A stretch of 64,000 nt of DNA from positions 1,488,001 to 1,552,000 of the forward strand of contig NZ_CP072308.1 of NCBI RefSeq assembly GCF_017726655.1, given 5' to 3'. The notes under the pieces are model-generated. The model was not told the DNA's origin and did no database searches. It saw only the letters and a program-made list of their open reading frames with translations. How positions within the stretch are numbered: position 1 is the first letter of the stretch; every line of letters begins with the position of its first letter. A program made the position numbers and the translations under genes. The stretch comes from Agrobacterium tumefaciens. GTDB lineage: Bacteria; Pseudomonadota; Alphaproteobacteria; Rhizobiales; Rhizobiaceae. This document shows positions 18,628 to 26,885 of the stretch, piece after piece.

Positions 18628-19176
18628 TTACCGGACCCAACGGAGAGGATTGGCCGACGCGACTTTGATAAAGGCGTAGCCGGTTCTCTCTTTTGAGACG
18701 ATCGTTTTGCGGAGATTGTCGAGCACGAGATCGCCTTTGTTCGTTTTCACGAGCAATACGGCGTGTCCTGTGCCTTCTTTCGTTATGACGACCGCCATTC
18801 GAAGCGAGCCTGCAGGAACTCCCGCCCGGATAAGTCGGCTACGCTTTGTGAGCGCAAAGTCTTCGCAGTCGCCTTTCGAGCCATTGACCGACCAGACGTC
18901 ATCGGAATCGCGCGTTGCGCGCATGCTGGAATTGACGGCAGAGTTTACGGTTGAGAGCAGCCCTCGTAATGCCGGGGTATCGGCAGCAACGGATACACTG
19001 CTTGAGCGGCATTCCGTCGGATTGCTTTTGCAAAAGGCAACATATTGCGCCGGCGTCTCGACGGCCGCGCGGATGCGGCCCGACATGTTTCCGAGGTTAA
19101 GCGCATAAGCAGGCATGCTTGCGGAAAGTACTGCGGCGGCGCCTACGACAACCGAGACAATGCTAATCTTTTTCAT
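18628..19176 (-). CDS. Bacterial transglutaminase-like cysteine peptidase (BTLCP)
   Basis: This is a 182-residue exported protein. Signal peptide MKKISIVSVVVGAAAVLSASMPAYA is cleaved near residue 26. The papain-like triad of the BTLCP (DUF920) family is clear: Cys104 in KGDCEDFALTKR, His in GTGHAVLLVK and Asp in GDLVLDNLRK. Family members such as LapG cleave surface adhesins in the periplasm under c-di-GMP control; this one is alone, with no LapD-like receptor in the window. ATG 19176 has GGACAGGGAT upstream. Its position inside a polysaccharide cluster points to a role in surface attachment, which is inference. Confidence 0.85.
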   Translation of the reverse strand: MKKISIVSVVVGAAAVLSASMPAYALNLGNMSGRIRAAVETPAQYVAFCKSNPTECRSSSVSVAADTPALRGLLSTVNSAVNSSMRATRDSDDVWSVNGSKGDCEDFALTKRSRLIRAGVPAGSLRMAVVITKEGTGHAVLLVKTNKGDLVLDNLRKTIVSKERTGYAFIKVASANPLRWVR

Positions 19177-19486
19177 ATCCCTGTCCTTTGTTCCATATTT
19201 GGATTTACTGGCCCTCCTACCGGAGGCAGCTGAAAGTTCTTGTTGCTTCCAATGCCACAAGACTAGCCCAGGGTGTTTTCGGCGCGCTTAAGTGGAAAGA
19301 TGCAATTTTAATGAAACGTCGATTCTTGGCACATCTGCGCAGTAATGTGCCCGTCAGTGACTGTCCGTGACCAGAACAGCGAAAATAATCTGAACAAATA
19401 TTGAAAATACGCTCAAAGATTGATGTTGCGCTTGCCGCGTCCGTGAATTCAGTATTAGATGCAGCGAATAATTTTCGAAGATACTA
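19177..19486. other. Divergent promoter region, BTLCP and membrane-anchored gene
   Basis: About 310 bases lie between the divergent genes. A short perfect hairpin, CCTCC-TACC-GGAGG, lies near 19211-19224 in the presumed 5' leader of the protease gene and could mask or mimic a ribosome site. The remainder is AT-rich with no protein-like frame and no repeat I could see. Confidence 0.4.
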
Positions 19487-20203
19487 ATGCGCCGTTTTTT
19501 TCCAGTTATATTTTGCGTCCTTTTCGCCACAGTCAGCACGAGCATATTCGTCTTGGAGATGCGTCCGTTTTTGCGACCATCGCCGCGTGAGTTGCCGTTC
19601 TACTGGTTTCTCTCATCACGGGACAATAACTACGCCCTTTCGGAATATTCTAAAACGCGAATTCTGAAGGACTGTAATCTGGGCTTATCTTCGCCGATAG
19701 GCAGAGCGTTGCCTTCCGATACTTACAGGCAGATCGCCCTTCGATGCGCGGAACTGTCTGAATTGATTATAAAAACCATGCCGACCTACGGTTTAGCTTG
19801 GCACATGCTGGCAAAAACCAAACTGGTTCTGGGCGACAGGCTGGCGTTCGAATCCGCGTTCCTGCAATCATGGATTGTCAGCCCTCACGAGCGTTGGCTG
19901 GCACAGGAGCGGCTGATGCTCGTTGCAAGCAACGGTTCAGAAAACGACGATACTATCCGGCCAGCAATAGAGAGCGATATTCGCGCGCTTCTGCAAACAA
20001 ACAGCGGCTTCCTTTTTGTTTTGGACCTCTACCGGCGAGACGTTGGATTTCGCGATGGTGTTACCGAGGTCCTGGAAGCAATGCCGGGTGATATTCAGCG
20101 ACGATTTCTGTTCAGGCTTCAGTCGCCCTCTCCAGCAGACAGCTCAGGTCGCGTGCCTGACGGCACACCAAGCACCCAAGGGAAGACGGTCACAAGCTCA
20201 TGA
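19487..20203 (+). CDS. Membrane-anchored protein of unknown function in the polysaccharide cluster
   Basis: This is a 238-residue protein. A hydrophobic N-terminal anchor (about residues 5-23) is followed by a periplasmic domain of about 190 residues. That domain looks mostly helical, with TPR-like segments (YGLAWHMLAKTKLVLGDRLAFESAFLQSWIVSP). The C-terminal 30 residues are Ser/Pro/Thr-rich. Its stop overlaps the start of the ligase-type gene as ATGA, so the two are coupled and probably act together. Small TPR-like partners of polymerases and ligases occur in other exopolysaccharide loci; a scaffold role is inference. No known family name could be assigned. Confidence 0.7.
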   Translation: MRRFFPVIFCVLFATVSTSIFVLEMRPFLRPSPRELPFYWFLSSRDNNYALSEYSKTRILKDCNLGLSSPIGRALPSDTYRQIALRCAELSELIIKTMPTYGLAWHMLAKTKLVLGDRLAFESAFLQSWIVSPHERWLAQERLMLVASNGSENDDTIRPAIESDIRALLQTNSGFLFVLDLYRRDVGFRDGVTEVLEAMPGDIQRRFLFRLQSPSPADSSGRVPDGTPSTQGKTVTSS

Positions 20204-21597
20204 ATTTGATGTCGTCGAAAGCAACGCGATATTCGGCCAATCAGGCAATGTTCGTCGTTGTCACAGTCCTTGTTGCGGTCGTGCCGTTCATGCTCGGCGG
20301 AAACCGCCCGGCGGCCTGGGCGGCTTCCGCAGCAATGTTGTATATTTCCCTTGCGATTTACTTTGCCGTTCTTGCCACGGCTGGAATAGATACACGCAAG
20401 CGCTTACCGGACGAGAAGCTACTGAGCACGCTTTTCGTCCTGTTTCTTGGCTATGTCGTCGCCCAGACCCTTCCCGTCGCTACCTGGCTTCCACCGTCAC
20501 TGGTCCGGCTCCCGGTGCCAGTCGCGACATCGACAATATCCCTGACGCCGGCCGACACCTTCTTTGCCTTCCTTCGATGGATCACCTACGCAGCGCTCTT
20601 CTTTATCACAATGCAGATCGGCGCGCGCCGCCCCCGCGCAGCGTCATTCATCTTGACGCTTTATTTCGTTACGGTTTTTCACGCGCTCTATGCCGCCGTC
20701 CTGTTTTTTGAATTCGGCGACACCATTCTCCTGTTTATTCCGAAATGGGCATATCAGGGTTACATGACCGGCGGCTTTGTGAATCGCAATTCCTTCGCGA
20801 CGTTCCTGGCGATCGGTTGCTCGATCGGAACGGCATTGATCTGCGAACACGTCTTCTCCCAGTCTGCAGATAGATCAACAGCCAGGCGACCGCAGAGCAT
20901 GCCGAAGCTCATCCTCATTATCGCAGGCCTCTTCATTCTGGTCTCCTGTCTCATCGGGACAGGCTCACGCATGGGATTTTTCGCCGGCATTTGCGGCATG
21001 CTGAGCATCATTGCACTCAGCGTCGCCAAAGCGAGGTTTCGTTGGAAGAAACGCGCCATCGCTGGCTCGGGCTTACTGGTGCTTGGATCCATCGCCCTAC
21101 TGCTGGGGCTTTATGGAGCACAGCTTTTCGAACGCCTTCTTGAAGCCAACGAGGACGCTCACGTCCGACTGCGCTTTTATGAACAGGTACTCGGAATGGT
21201 AGCCTATCGCCCCTTTACGGGTTACGGCGGATCGAGTTTTGAATTTGCCTATCCGCTTTTTCACGGCATGCAGGTGAACTCCGACACCGTCTGGGAAAAA
21301 ACGCACAACAGCTATTTTGCCCTCTGGACCGATTATGGCATCATCTTCGGATCCCTGCCAATCGCACTCCTCGTCATTCTGGCCCATCGCCTCATCAGCA
21401 AATATGCGCAATCGGCCAGGGTCGATGCGCCGGTAGCTGCCTCCATCGGCACTCTGATCGTCGCCTCGCTGCATTCCTTGGTCGACTTCAGCCTCGAAAT
21501 TCAGGGCGTCGCCCTGATTTTTGTCGCTGTCGTTGGGGCAGGCATCGCTTTTCCTAACAATGCAGATCCAAAAGGGGAGAGCGACAATGGTGCTTGA
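20200..21597 (+). CDS. O-antigen ligase / polymerase-family membrane protein
   Basis: This 465-residue protein has about 12 hydrophobic helices. The PF04932-type signature region is present: GGFVNRNSFATFLAIGC, the large periplasmic loop with YRPFTGYGGSSFEFAYPLF, then TVWEKTHNSYFALWTDYG, including the H-N-x-Y motif of bacterial ligases. Such proteins either polymerise repeat units or attach the polymer to a carrier. As the cluster already has a Wzy-like protein at 15446, this one may be a second polymerase or a ligase. It overlaps the preceding gene by 4 nt and the phosphatase gene by 11 nt. Confidence 0.8.
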   Translation: MNLMSSKATRYSANQAMFVVVTVLVAVVPFMLGGNRPAAWAASAAMLYISLAIYFAVLATAGIDTRKRLPDEKLLSTLFVLFLGYVVAQTLPVATWLPPSLVRLPVPVATSTISLTPADTFFAFLRWITYAALFFITMQIGARRPRAASFILTLYFVTVFHALYAAVLFFEFGDTILLFIPKWAYQGYMTGGFVNRNSFATFLAIGCSIGTALICEHVFSQSADRSTARRPQSMPKLILIIAGLFILVSCLIGTGSRMGFFAGICGMLSIIALSVAKARFRWKKRAIAGSGLLVLGSIALLLGLYGAQLFERLLEANEDAHVRLRFYEQVLGMVAYRPFTGYGGSSFEFAYPLFHGMQVNSDTVWEKTHNSYFALWTDYGIIFGSLPIALLVILAHRLISKYAQSARVDAPVAASIGTLIVASLHSLVDFSLEIQGVALIFVAVVGAGIAFPNNADPKGESDNGA

Positions 21598-22351
21598 TCG
21601 ATTGCGCTCCTTCGTTCGCTCGAGGACCGAACTCCCTCAAAGCCCGCGGGCAAAGTTGATCTATGATCACGCCCCGGCGGCAATCTATGCGATTGGCGAC
21701 GTCCATGGCCGACTGGACCTTCTCCAAGCCATCGAAGATCAGATCGTTTCCGACGCGGCCGAATTCGCGGGTGAGAAATGGATCGTGATGCTGGGCGACT
21801 ATGTCGATCGCGGGCCAAAGTCTGCCGGCGTCATTGATCACCTTCTCCGCGCGCCGCCTGCGGGCTTCCTAAGAACATGTCTGGCTGGAAATCACGAAGA
21901 ACTCATGGCTTCGTTTCTGGAAAACCCGGGAAGCAAGCACCCATGGCTGGATTTGGGGGGCTTCGACACGCTGAGGTCTTACGGTATCTCCCCTGGTCAA
22001 AGACATTCACGCAGCGTCCTTGATGCAAGCATTCCATCCGAGCATCGCGAGTTCATAACAGGCCTTCCGTCACTCGTCTCGATACCTGGCTACATCTTTG
22101 TGCACGCCGGCGTGAAAAGAGGGGTGCCGCTTCAGCAGCAACTCGACCGCGATCTGCTTTGGATGCGGCCGACCGCCGCCGGTGGCATTGGTTTTGCGGA
22201 CGCAATTGTCGTTCACGGTCACACACCAGTGCAAGACATCGAAATCACCAATGGCCGCATCAATGTTGATACTGGCGCATATGCGACGAACAAACTCTCA
22301 GCGATCAGAATATCAAATGGAACGGCTGCTTGTCTTTCCGTCATCAAATAA
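21587..22351 (+). CDS. PPP-type metallophosphoesterase (Ser/Thr phosphatase-like)
   Basis: This is a 254-residue calcineurin-like phosphatase. The dimetal motifs appear in order: GDVHGRLDLL (GDxHG), MLGDYVDRGP (GDxxDRG), LAGNHEELM (GNHE), FVHAGVKRGV and VVHGHTPV. This is the PPP family of bacterial PrpA/lambda-type phosphatases, cytosolic Mn-dependent enzymes acting on Ser/Thr and sometimes Tyr. ATG 21587, with GGGGAG upstream, lies inside the end of the ligase gene. The next gene is a tyrosine autokinase, so this enzyme may dephosphorylate it, in place of the low-molecular-weight or PHP phosphatase normally found with such kinases. Confidence 0.87.
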   Translation: MVLDRLRSFVRSRTELPQSPRAKLIYDHAPAAIYAIGDVHGRLDLLQAIEDQIVSDAAEFAGEKWIVMLGDYVDRGPKSAGVIDHLLRAPPAGFLRTCLAGNHEELMASFLENPGSKHPWLDLGGFDTLRSYGISPGQRHSRSVLDASIPSEHREFITGLPSLVSIPGYIFVHAGVKRGVPLQQQLDRDLLWMRPTAAGGIGFADAIVVHGHTPVQDIEITNGRINVDTGAYATNKLSAIRISNGTAACLSVIK

Positions 22352-22424
22352 GATTTCCCAATTTGTTCGTCGTAATTTTACAAAAATAATACAGATAAGA
22401 ATTTCTCCAAAGACGTAGGCAAAT

Positions 22425-24539
22425 ATGTCCAGTGAAATCGACGTAAAAGGCATGCTCGGCACCATCCGCCGGCAATTTTGGCTCATACTGACAACGGTTG
22501 TTTCAATTTCATTACTTAGTTGCATTTTCGCCTATGGACTTACTTCAAAGTTCACGGCCACAGCTTTGGTTTTGATCGATGCAAGCCCGCAAACGCTGCT
22601 CGACCCACAAACGCGCGCTCCGACAACAACGACCGACAATGGCAAGATTGAGAGCGAAGCGACGATTCTTGCCTCTGACAGTGTCATGATCGGTGCGATG
22701 CGTTCTCAAAACCTCGTCGCTGACCCGGAATTCGGCGTCAAACTTGGATTGAGAGATAAGCTTGCCGGCTTCTTTGGGATCAATGCCCCCGGTAGCACTG
22801 CTGAGGCCGCGCTGGGCAGTGTCCTGCGATCGTTCAAGCGGGCGGTTTCCATCAAACGGGCTGGATTGACGTCCGTTATCGAAGTTTCGGTAACGTCGGC
22901 CAATCCGGCGAAAGCAGCGGCTTTGGCGAACGCCCTTACCAGTTCCTACGTCAACCAGCAGGTCGAGGCAAAGATTGCCTCGATTGTGGCGGCGCGCAAT
23001 ATTCTGCAAGCCCGCGTTGAGTCCGCCAGTGCTGCCATTGCGCAAAATGAAACCAGCTTCGACCAATACCTGTCGCAAAATGTCCGCCAGCTCGAGGCGA
23101 ATGGTGGTGGCCCGATTACCGCGCTGCAAGAGCAGCTTGCGACCATTGAGAATACACGCATTCGCGAGCTCGCGCGTATGGATCTCGCGAACCAAAGTCT
23201 TCAGCAAGGCAATTTCCAGTCGGCCGTCGCCGCCCTCGGTTCTGAAGCACTCGCAGAACTCGGGAAGAAACAGGCATCCTTGCAGGCGCAGCTTGCGGGA
23301 AATGCCGCGGGCGCCGCGCAATTGACGGATATCCGGCAAAGGCTGGACGAGGTCAATGCATCGATCAGACAAAAGGTGCCAGTGGCGATAGAGGATTCTC
23401 GCAGTGCCATTCTCAAGAAAGCGCAAGAGGACTCGACGAAGGTGAGGGAAGAGCTCCGGATAGCAATTCTCAGCAGTACCGATGATCTACCGCCCGAGAA
23501 GCTTACGGAGATTTACGCACTCCAGCGAGCAAGTGACATTGCAAGAAAGCAGTATGACGCGCTTTTGACGCGCCTGAAAGATCTGGACACGCAATCCAAT
23601 CTCCAGCTTGCAGATAGCCGGGTCGTTTCACCGGCCCTGGTGCCGTCCATCCCCTCGTCACCCCATCGCCCGCTCATCATTGGACTGGCGGCGATCGGAT
23701 CGGTCCTGCTGGGTCTCGGCATGGCAATCGTCCGGGAGCACTTTATTGGCGGATTTGTCGATGAAAATCAGGTCGAGGATGTGTTGCGGATACCGCTGGC
23801 ATCGGTCGCGCCCAGCTATGCGCCGCCGACACAGGCGCTCAGTGTGTCGGATGGCGTCGTGTCTTCACCCCTGTCCATTTATTCCGAGTCGATTAGACGG
23901 CTTCGGGCAAACCTCGATCACGCGTTTCGTGGAGCAGATATTGGCGGCAAGGTCATCATGATTTCATCTGCGGTTCCCGCGGAGGGAAAATCGACCCTCT
24001 CCCTCTCTCTCGCGCGCATCTACGCCTTATCCGGAAAGAAGACACTTCTGATAGATTGCGATCTGCGGAAACCAAGCATTCATCGTCATCTTGGGCTTCC
24101 GTCCGACATAGGCCTCATCGATTACCTCGGTGCCCCATTGAGCGAGGGTGTACCGCTTTCAAAGCTGCTTGTGTCCGACCCCAAAACCGACCTGAACGTC
24201 CTTTTAGGAGGCCAGCGGAGCGACGTTCCCACGGATGCCTTCTTCACGGACGCCAGAATGACGCGGCTGATAGCCAGTGCACGAAAGCACTTCGATTATG
24301 TCATCATGGATACGCCGCCAATCGACCCCGTGGTCGATGGACTCTATATTGCCCCGCAAGCCGATGCCTTGGCATTTTTGATCAAATGGGCGTCAACGTC
24401 ACAAACCGTGGCAAAGCGTTCACTTGCGGCACTCGCGGAAAACAAGCAGCCGGCGGCTCCTATCCTCGCGGTTCTGAGCCAGCAGGACCAGACGAAAATG
24501 GGCGGGAATTCGCGCTATTCCGATTATTACTCGGAATAA
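22425..24539 (+). CDS. Wzz/BY-kinase polysaccharide co-polymerase (ExoP-like)
   Basis: This 704-residue fusion has a Wzz domain (TM1 about residues 18-38; long periplasmic coiled-coil region about 60-400; TM2 about 405-428 after a Pro-rich motif PALVPSIPSSPHRP) and a cytoplasmic tyrosine kinase. Kinase motifs are Walker A SSAVPAEGKST, Walker A' TLLIDCDLRKPSIHRHLG and Walker B YVIMDTPP. The C-terminus ends in a tyrosine cluster, RYSDYYSE, the autophosphorylation site type. Cycling of this tail controls polymer length and export. It follows the phosphatase gene by 73 nt. The matching outer-membrane exporter (Wza/ExoF) is not in this window. Confidence 0.92.
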   Translation: MSSEIDVKGMLGTIRRQFWLILTTVVSISLLSCIFAYGLTSKFTATALVLIDASPQTLLDPQTRAPTTTTDNGKIESEATILASDSVMIGAMRSQNLVADPEFGVKLGLRDKLAGFFGINAPGSTAEAALGSVLRSFKRAVSIKRAGLTSVIEVSVTSANPAKAAALANALTSSYVNQQVEAKIASIVAARNILQARVESASAAIAQNETSFDQYLSQNVRQLEANGGGPITALQEQLATIENTRIRELARMDLANQSLQQGNFQSAVAALGSEALAELGKKQASLQAQLAGNAAGAAQLTDIRQRLDEVNASIRQKVPVAIEDSRSAILKKAQEDSTKVREELRIAILSSTDDLPPEKLTEIYALQRASDIARKQYDALLTRLKDLDTQSNLQLADSRVVSPALVPSIPSSPHRPLIIGLAAIGSVLLGLGMAIVREHFIGGFVDENQVEDVLRIPLASVAPSYAPPTQALSVSDGVVSSPLSIYSESIRRLRANLDHAFRGADIGGKVIMISSAVPAEGKSTLSLSLARIYALSGKKTLLIDCDLRKPSIHRHLGLPSDIGLIDYLGAPLSEGVPLSKLLVSDPKTDLNVLLGGQRSDVPTDAFFTDARMTRLIASARKHFDYVIMDTPPIDPVVDGLYIAPQADALAFLIKWASTSQTVAKRSLAALAENKQPAAPILAVLSQQDQTKMGGNSRYSDYYSE

Positions 24540-24606
24540 ACGCGACGTCGCGTTGCGGATCGCTTGCACAAAGCGGTCCTGCAAGGTTACGGCGGCGCAC
24601 CGCCAT

Positions 24607-25701
24607 TCAACGCCGAGCTGCCATCCTCTCCAGGATGGCCATGTATAATGGAGCAATGCGATCAATGGTGAAGTCCTGGCCGCGCCGCTGCAGATCCTGC
24701 GGGACCTCTGCTTCCAAGGTGGCAAGAATTGCTTTGGCCAGTGCCTTATCATCCGCGACCGGCACCAGCGAGCCGTAACGTCCACCAGCCAATATCTCGG
24801 CAGGACCACTCTCGCAATCGGTGCTGACAACCGGCGTTCCAAGTGCCAACGCTTCCGCGATCACGTTCCCAAACCCCTCATAGATCGAGGACAGCGCCAA
24901 TAACTCTGCATGCGCGATAAGGGGATAAGGATTGGCGACGAAACCGGCGAGCTTTACCCGATCGGCGATTCCAAGAGACATCGCCTCGGACTGGAGCTGC
25001 TGCCTCAAGGGACCATCACCCAGTATCAGCAGATTGACATCCTTCGTCAGCGAAATGGCTCTCAGGAGCGTTGAAAAATCTTTCTGTGGAACAAGCCGTC
25101 CGATCGCGAGAACGTAAGGCCGCCCACCGGTCACATCGACAGGCAGAGGCTCAGAGGCGAGAGCTTGAATATCGTCTGGCACCGCGGGGTTGTGGATGAC
25201 TGTAATCCTGGCCCGATCAATTTTGATCGCTTTCGCAAGGTCGTCCGCGACGCCGGCGGAAACGGCAACAACCGCATCCGCAAATTTGAGTGCCAGCGGG
25301 TAGATGTACGGGAGTATCCGGAATGACAGCTTCTTTTTATGGTCCGTGAGCTGCCGGGAGAAGTGGTTGTGCTCGACCGCCATGACCTTCAGCTGAAAAC
25401 CGGACAGGATCTTCGCAGCGACTGCGACGATGTTTGAATGCGGCATATTCGCAACCAGCACCGCCGGCTTGTGCTGGCGGATGTATTGCGCCATGGGGAG
25501 GATGGAGCGCCCCGTGCTTTTTGAGCCGAGTTCATGTATTCTCGCGCCCGCAGGAACATGCTCGAGATGAGGTCCTACAGCCTTGTGCACAACAAAGGTA
25601 ACGTCATATCCATATTTGAGAAGAGCTTTCCCCAAGCTCATTGATTGTCTTTGAACGCCACCAGACGCAAAGTTCGAAAAATAAAACGCCACAGAAGTCA
25701 T
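24607..25701 (-). CDS. Glycosyltransferase family 4
   Basis: This 364-residue GT-B glycosyltransferase is the only one of the cluster's three on the minus strand. The N-terminal domain starts VAFYFSNFASGGVQRQSMSLG (GGxxR/Q acceptor loop), and the donor domain has YVLAIGRLVPQKDFSTLLRAI, LLILGDGPLRQQL and the E-x7-E motif in IYEGFGNVIAEALALGTPVVSTDC. It should add one sugar of the repeat unit at the cytoplasmic membrane face; the donor is unknown. It converges on the BY-kinase gene, 67 nt apart. The spacer starts with a perfect CGCGACGTCGCG palindrome. Confidence 0.87.
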   Translation of the reverse strand: MTSVAFYFSNFASGGVQRQSMSLGKALLKYGYDVTFVVHKAVGPHLEHVPAGARIHELGSKSTGRSILPMAQYIRQHKPAVLVANMPHSNIVAVAAKILSGFQLKVMAVEHNHFSRQLTDHKKKLSFRILPYIYPLALKFADAVVAVSAGVADDLAKAIKIDRARITVIHNPAVPDDIQALASEPLPVDVTGGRPYVLAIGRLVPQKDFSTLLRAISLTKDVNLLILGDGPLRQQLQSEAMSLGIADRVKLAGFVANPYPLIAHAELLALSSIYEGFGNVIAEALALGTPVVSTDCESGPAEILAGGRYGSLVPVADDKALAKAILATLEAEVPQDLQRRGQDFTIDRIAPLYMAILERMAARR

Positions 25702-25861
25702 CGGTCTGGATCTCTATCTATTATCAATTGCTTTAATAAATTCTGCTGAAATTACTTAGTTCGAAAATTTTAGAATTTGCTATTCGCCGAGCTGGCGAAG
25801 AAAATCTCAAAAACCTTATCATTATTTCGAAATTCTTCTACACCAAACGGGCTCAGTTCTC

Positions 25862-26356
25862 TTGGGAAACACACTCAACGCAATAACCCTCACCATCGGA
25901 ATGCTGGTCAGTGACGGGACAGCGACGCATAAAGACTGGAAAGACTACCGGTGGGCCGTGGTTCCCGCCACATCCTGTTCCGCCGGACCGATCTGCATTT
26001 CAGCGAGAGCAAAGTGGGACTGGAAGAGGCCGCAATGGGTCGAGTTCTCAGCCGTGCCATCCTCGAAAGGACTAGAGGCCAAAATTCGGCTCATCAACGA
26101 GGACCGGAAGGATGATGACAATGTCTGCATCACCGTCCTTTTCCTGTCCAGCGACGGCTCTGCACTCTCAATTCTCCACAAAAACCTGCATTCCCTTCCG
26201 CAAGCAGTTCGCTCTGAAACGGTCGACATTGCATTGCGAGCTTCGCTCCTGCGCAGGATCTCATCCATCGCGCTCGGCACGAAACAATGCCGCAGAGGCC
26301 CGCACGAAGATGACGACGTCTATCGTCGTGCAAAGGCTCGTTTGAAGATGCGGTGA
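25862..26356 (+). CDS. Hypothetical protein, start uncertain
   Basis: This open frame of 164 residues starts at TTG 25862; no ATG or ribosome site lies near, and the frame is open back to 25760. The sequence looks protein-like in its middle (RPQWVEFSAVPSSKGLEAKIRLINED, then CITVLFLSSDGSALSIL), with three Cys and a basic, charged tail. I do not recognise the family. It lies between the polysaccharide cluster and tRNA-His and may be a 5'-truncated remnant. Transcription is toward the tRNA, whose terminator hairpin starts 86 nt after the stop. Confidence 0.4.
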   Translation: MGNTLNAITLTIGMLVSDGTATHKDWKDYRWAVVPATSCSAGPICISARAKWDWKRPQWVEFSAVPSSKGLEAKIRLINEDRKDDDNVCITVLFLSSDGSALSILHKNLHSLPQAVRSETVDIALRASLLRRISSIALGTKQCRRGPHEDDDVYRRAKARLKMR

Positions 26357-26442
26357 ACTTCGTGGCTGAGATCGGTGCTGTTCATCGCTCGTCTACCCCC
26401 GGGTGTCTTTCGAGCTTGCATGGTCGACGGCGGAAAGGAACT

Positions 26443-26491
26443 CCCCTCTCCCGGTAAGTCTTTGTGACGTATAAACTTACTGGGAGAGGGG
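26443..26491 (-). terminator. Long hairpin directly after tRNA-His
   Basis: CCCCTCTCCC plus GTAAGT (26443-26459) pair with ACTTAC plus GGGAGAGGGG (26475-26491), 17 bp including one G-T pair, around a 15-nt loop. On the minus strand it begins 2 nt after the CCA end of the tRNA, so it should act as terminator and processing signal for the tRNA transcript. Confidence 0.7.
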
Positions 26492-26493
26492 AA

Positions 26494-26570
26494 TGGTACG
26501 GTTGAGTGGGGTCGAACCACCGACCTCAGGTGCCACAAACCTGCGCTCTAACCAACTGAGCTACAACCGC
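26494..26570 (-). tRNA. tRNA-His (GTG anticodon)
   Basis: The 77-nt minus-strand sequence folds as a full cloverleaf: acceptor stem GCGGTTG / CAACCGT, anticodon stem CAGGT / ACCTG with loop TTGTGGC (anticodon GTG), T arm with GGTTCGACC, and an encoded CCA end. The base before position 1 encodes T, not G, and the discriminator is A73 with a G1-U72 pair. Most bacteria have an encoded G-1 and C73; the form seen here is the one known from alphaproteobacteria with a divergent histidyl-tRNA synthetase. Confidence 0.97.
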
Positions 26571-26885
26571 ACATGAAACGCCGAAGCGGCGTCACGGGGG
26601 GTGACATAAAAGGTGTTTCCCCCATTTGCAAGTGCCTGTTCGAATTTTGCGAAAAAAGGCTGCGAAAGGCAAGCGGTTTTCAGCGGCGCCGGCTGACACA
26701 TGAAGACGAAAGCGGCCTGTTGATGTTAACTCTATTTGGCAATTCCTGCGCCCGGCGGTGGACCCAATCGCGCTGGGAAGTTATTTAAAATTCTGTTAAC
26801 GTGATGCCTTGGCGGGTTTACGTTTTGCGTTTCATGAGGAAGCCAAAAGCCCGTCAGGTCCGGTAGTGCCAGAATAGGTTTCGAC
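26571..26885. other. Promoter region of the PdhS1-like kinase
   Basis: About 315 bases between tRNA-His (minus) and the kinase gene (plus) contain no protein-like frame. The only structure seen is a full CtrA-type site at 26785-26799, listed separately. The tRNA promoter should lie at the left end and the kinase promoter at the right end. Confidence 0.5.
26785..26799 (+). promoter_or_regulatory. Candidate CtrA binding site
   Basis: TTAAAATTCTGTTAA matches the full CtrA consensus TTAA-N7-TTAA exactly. It lies 87 bp upstream of the start codon of the histidine kinase, where a promoter would be expected. CtrA is the essential cell-cycle response regulator of alphaproteobacteria. Confidence 0.65.

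Noticed and set aside
25862..26356. Membership of the IalB or another known exported family
   Set aside because: The expected Cys pattern and signal peptide are absent; I left it unassigned.
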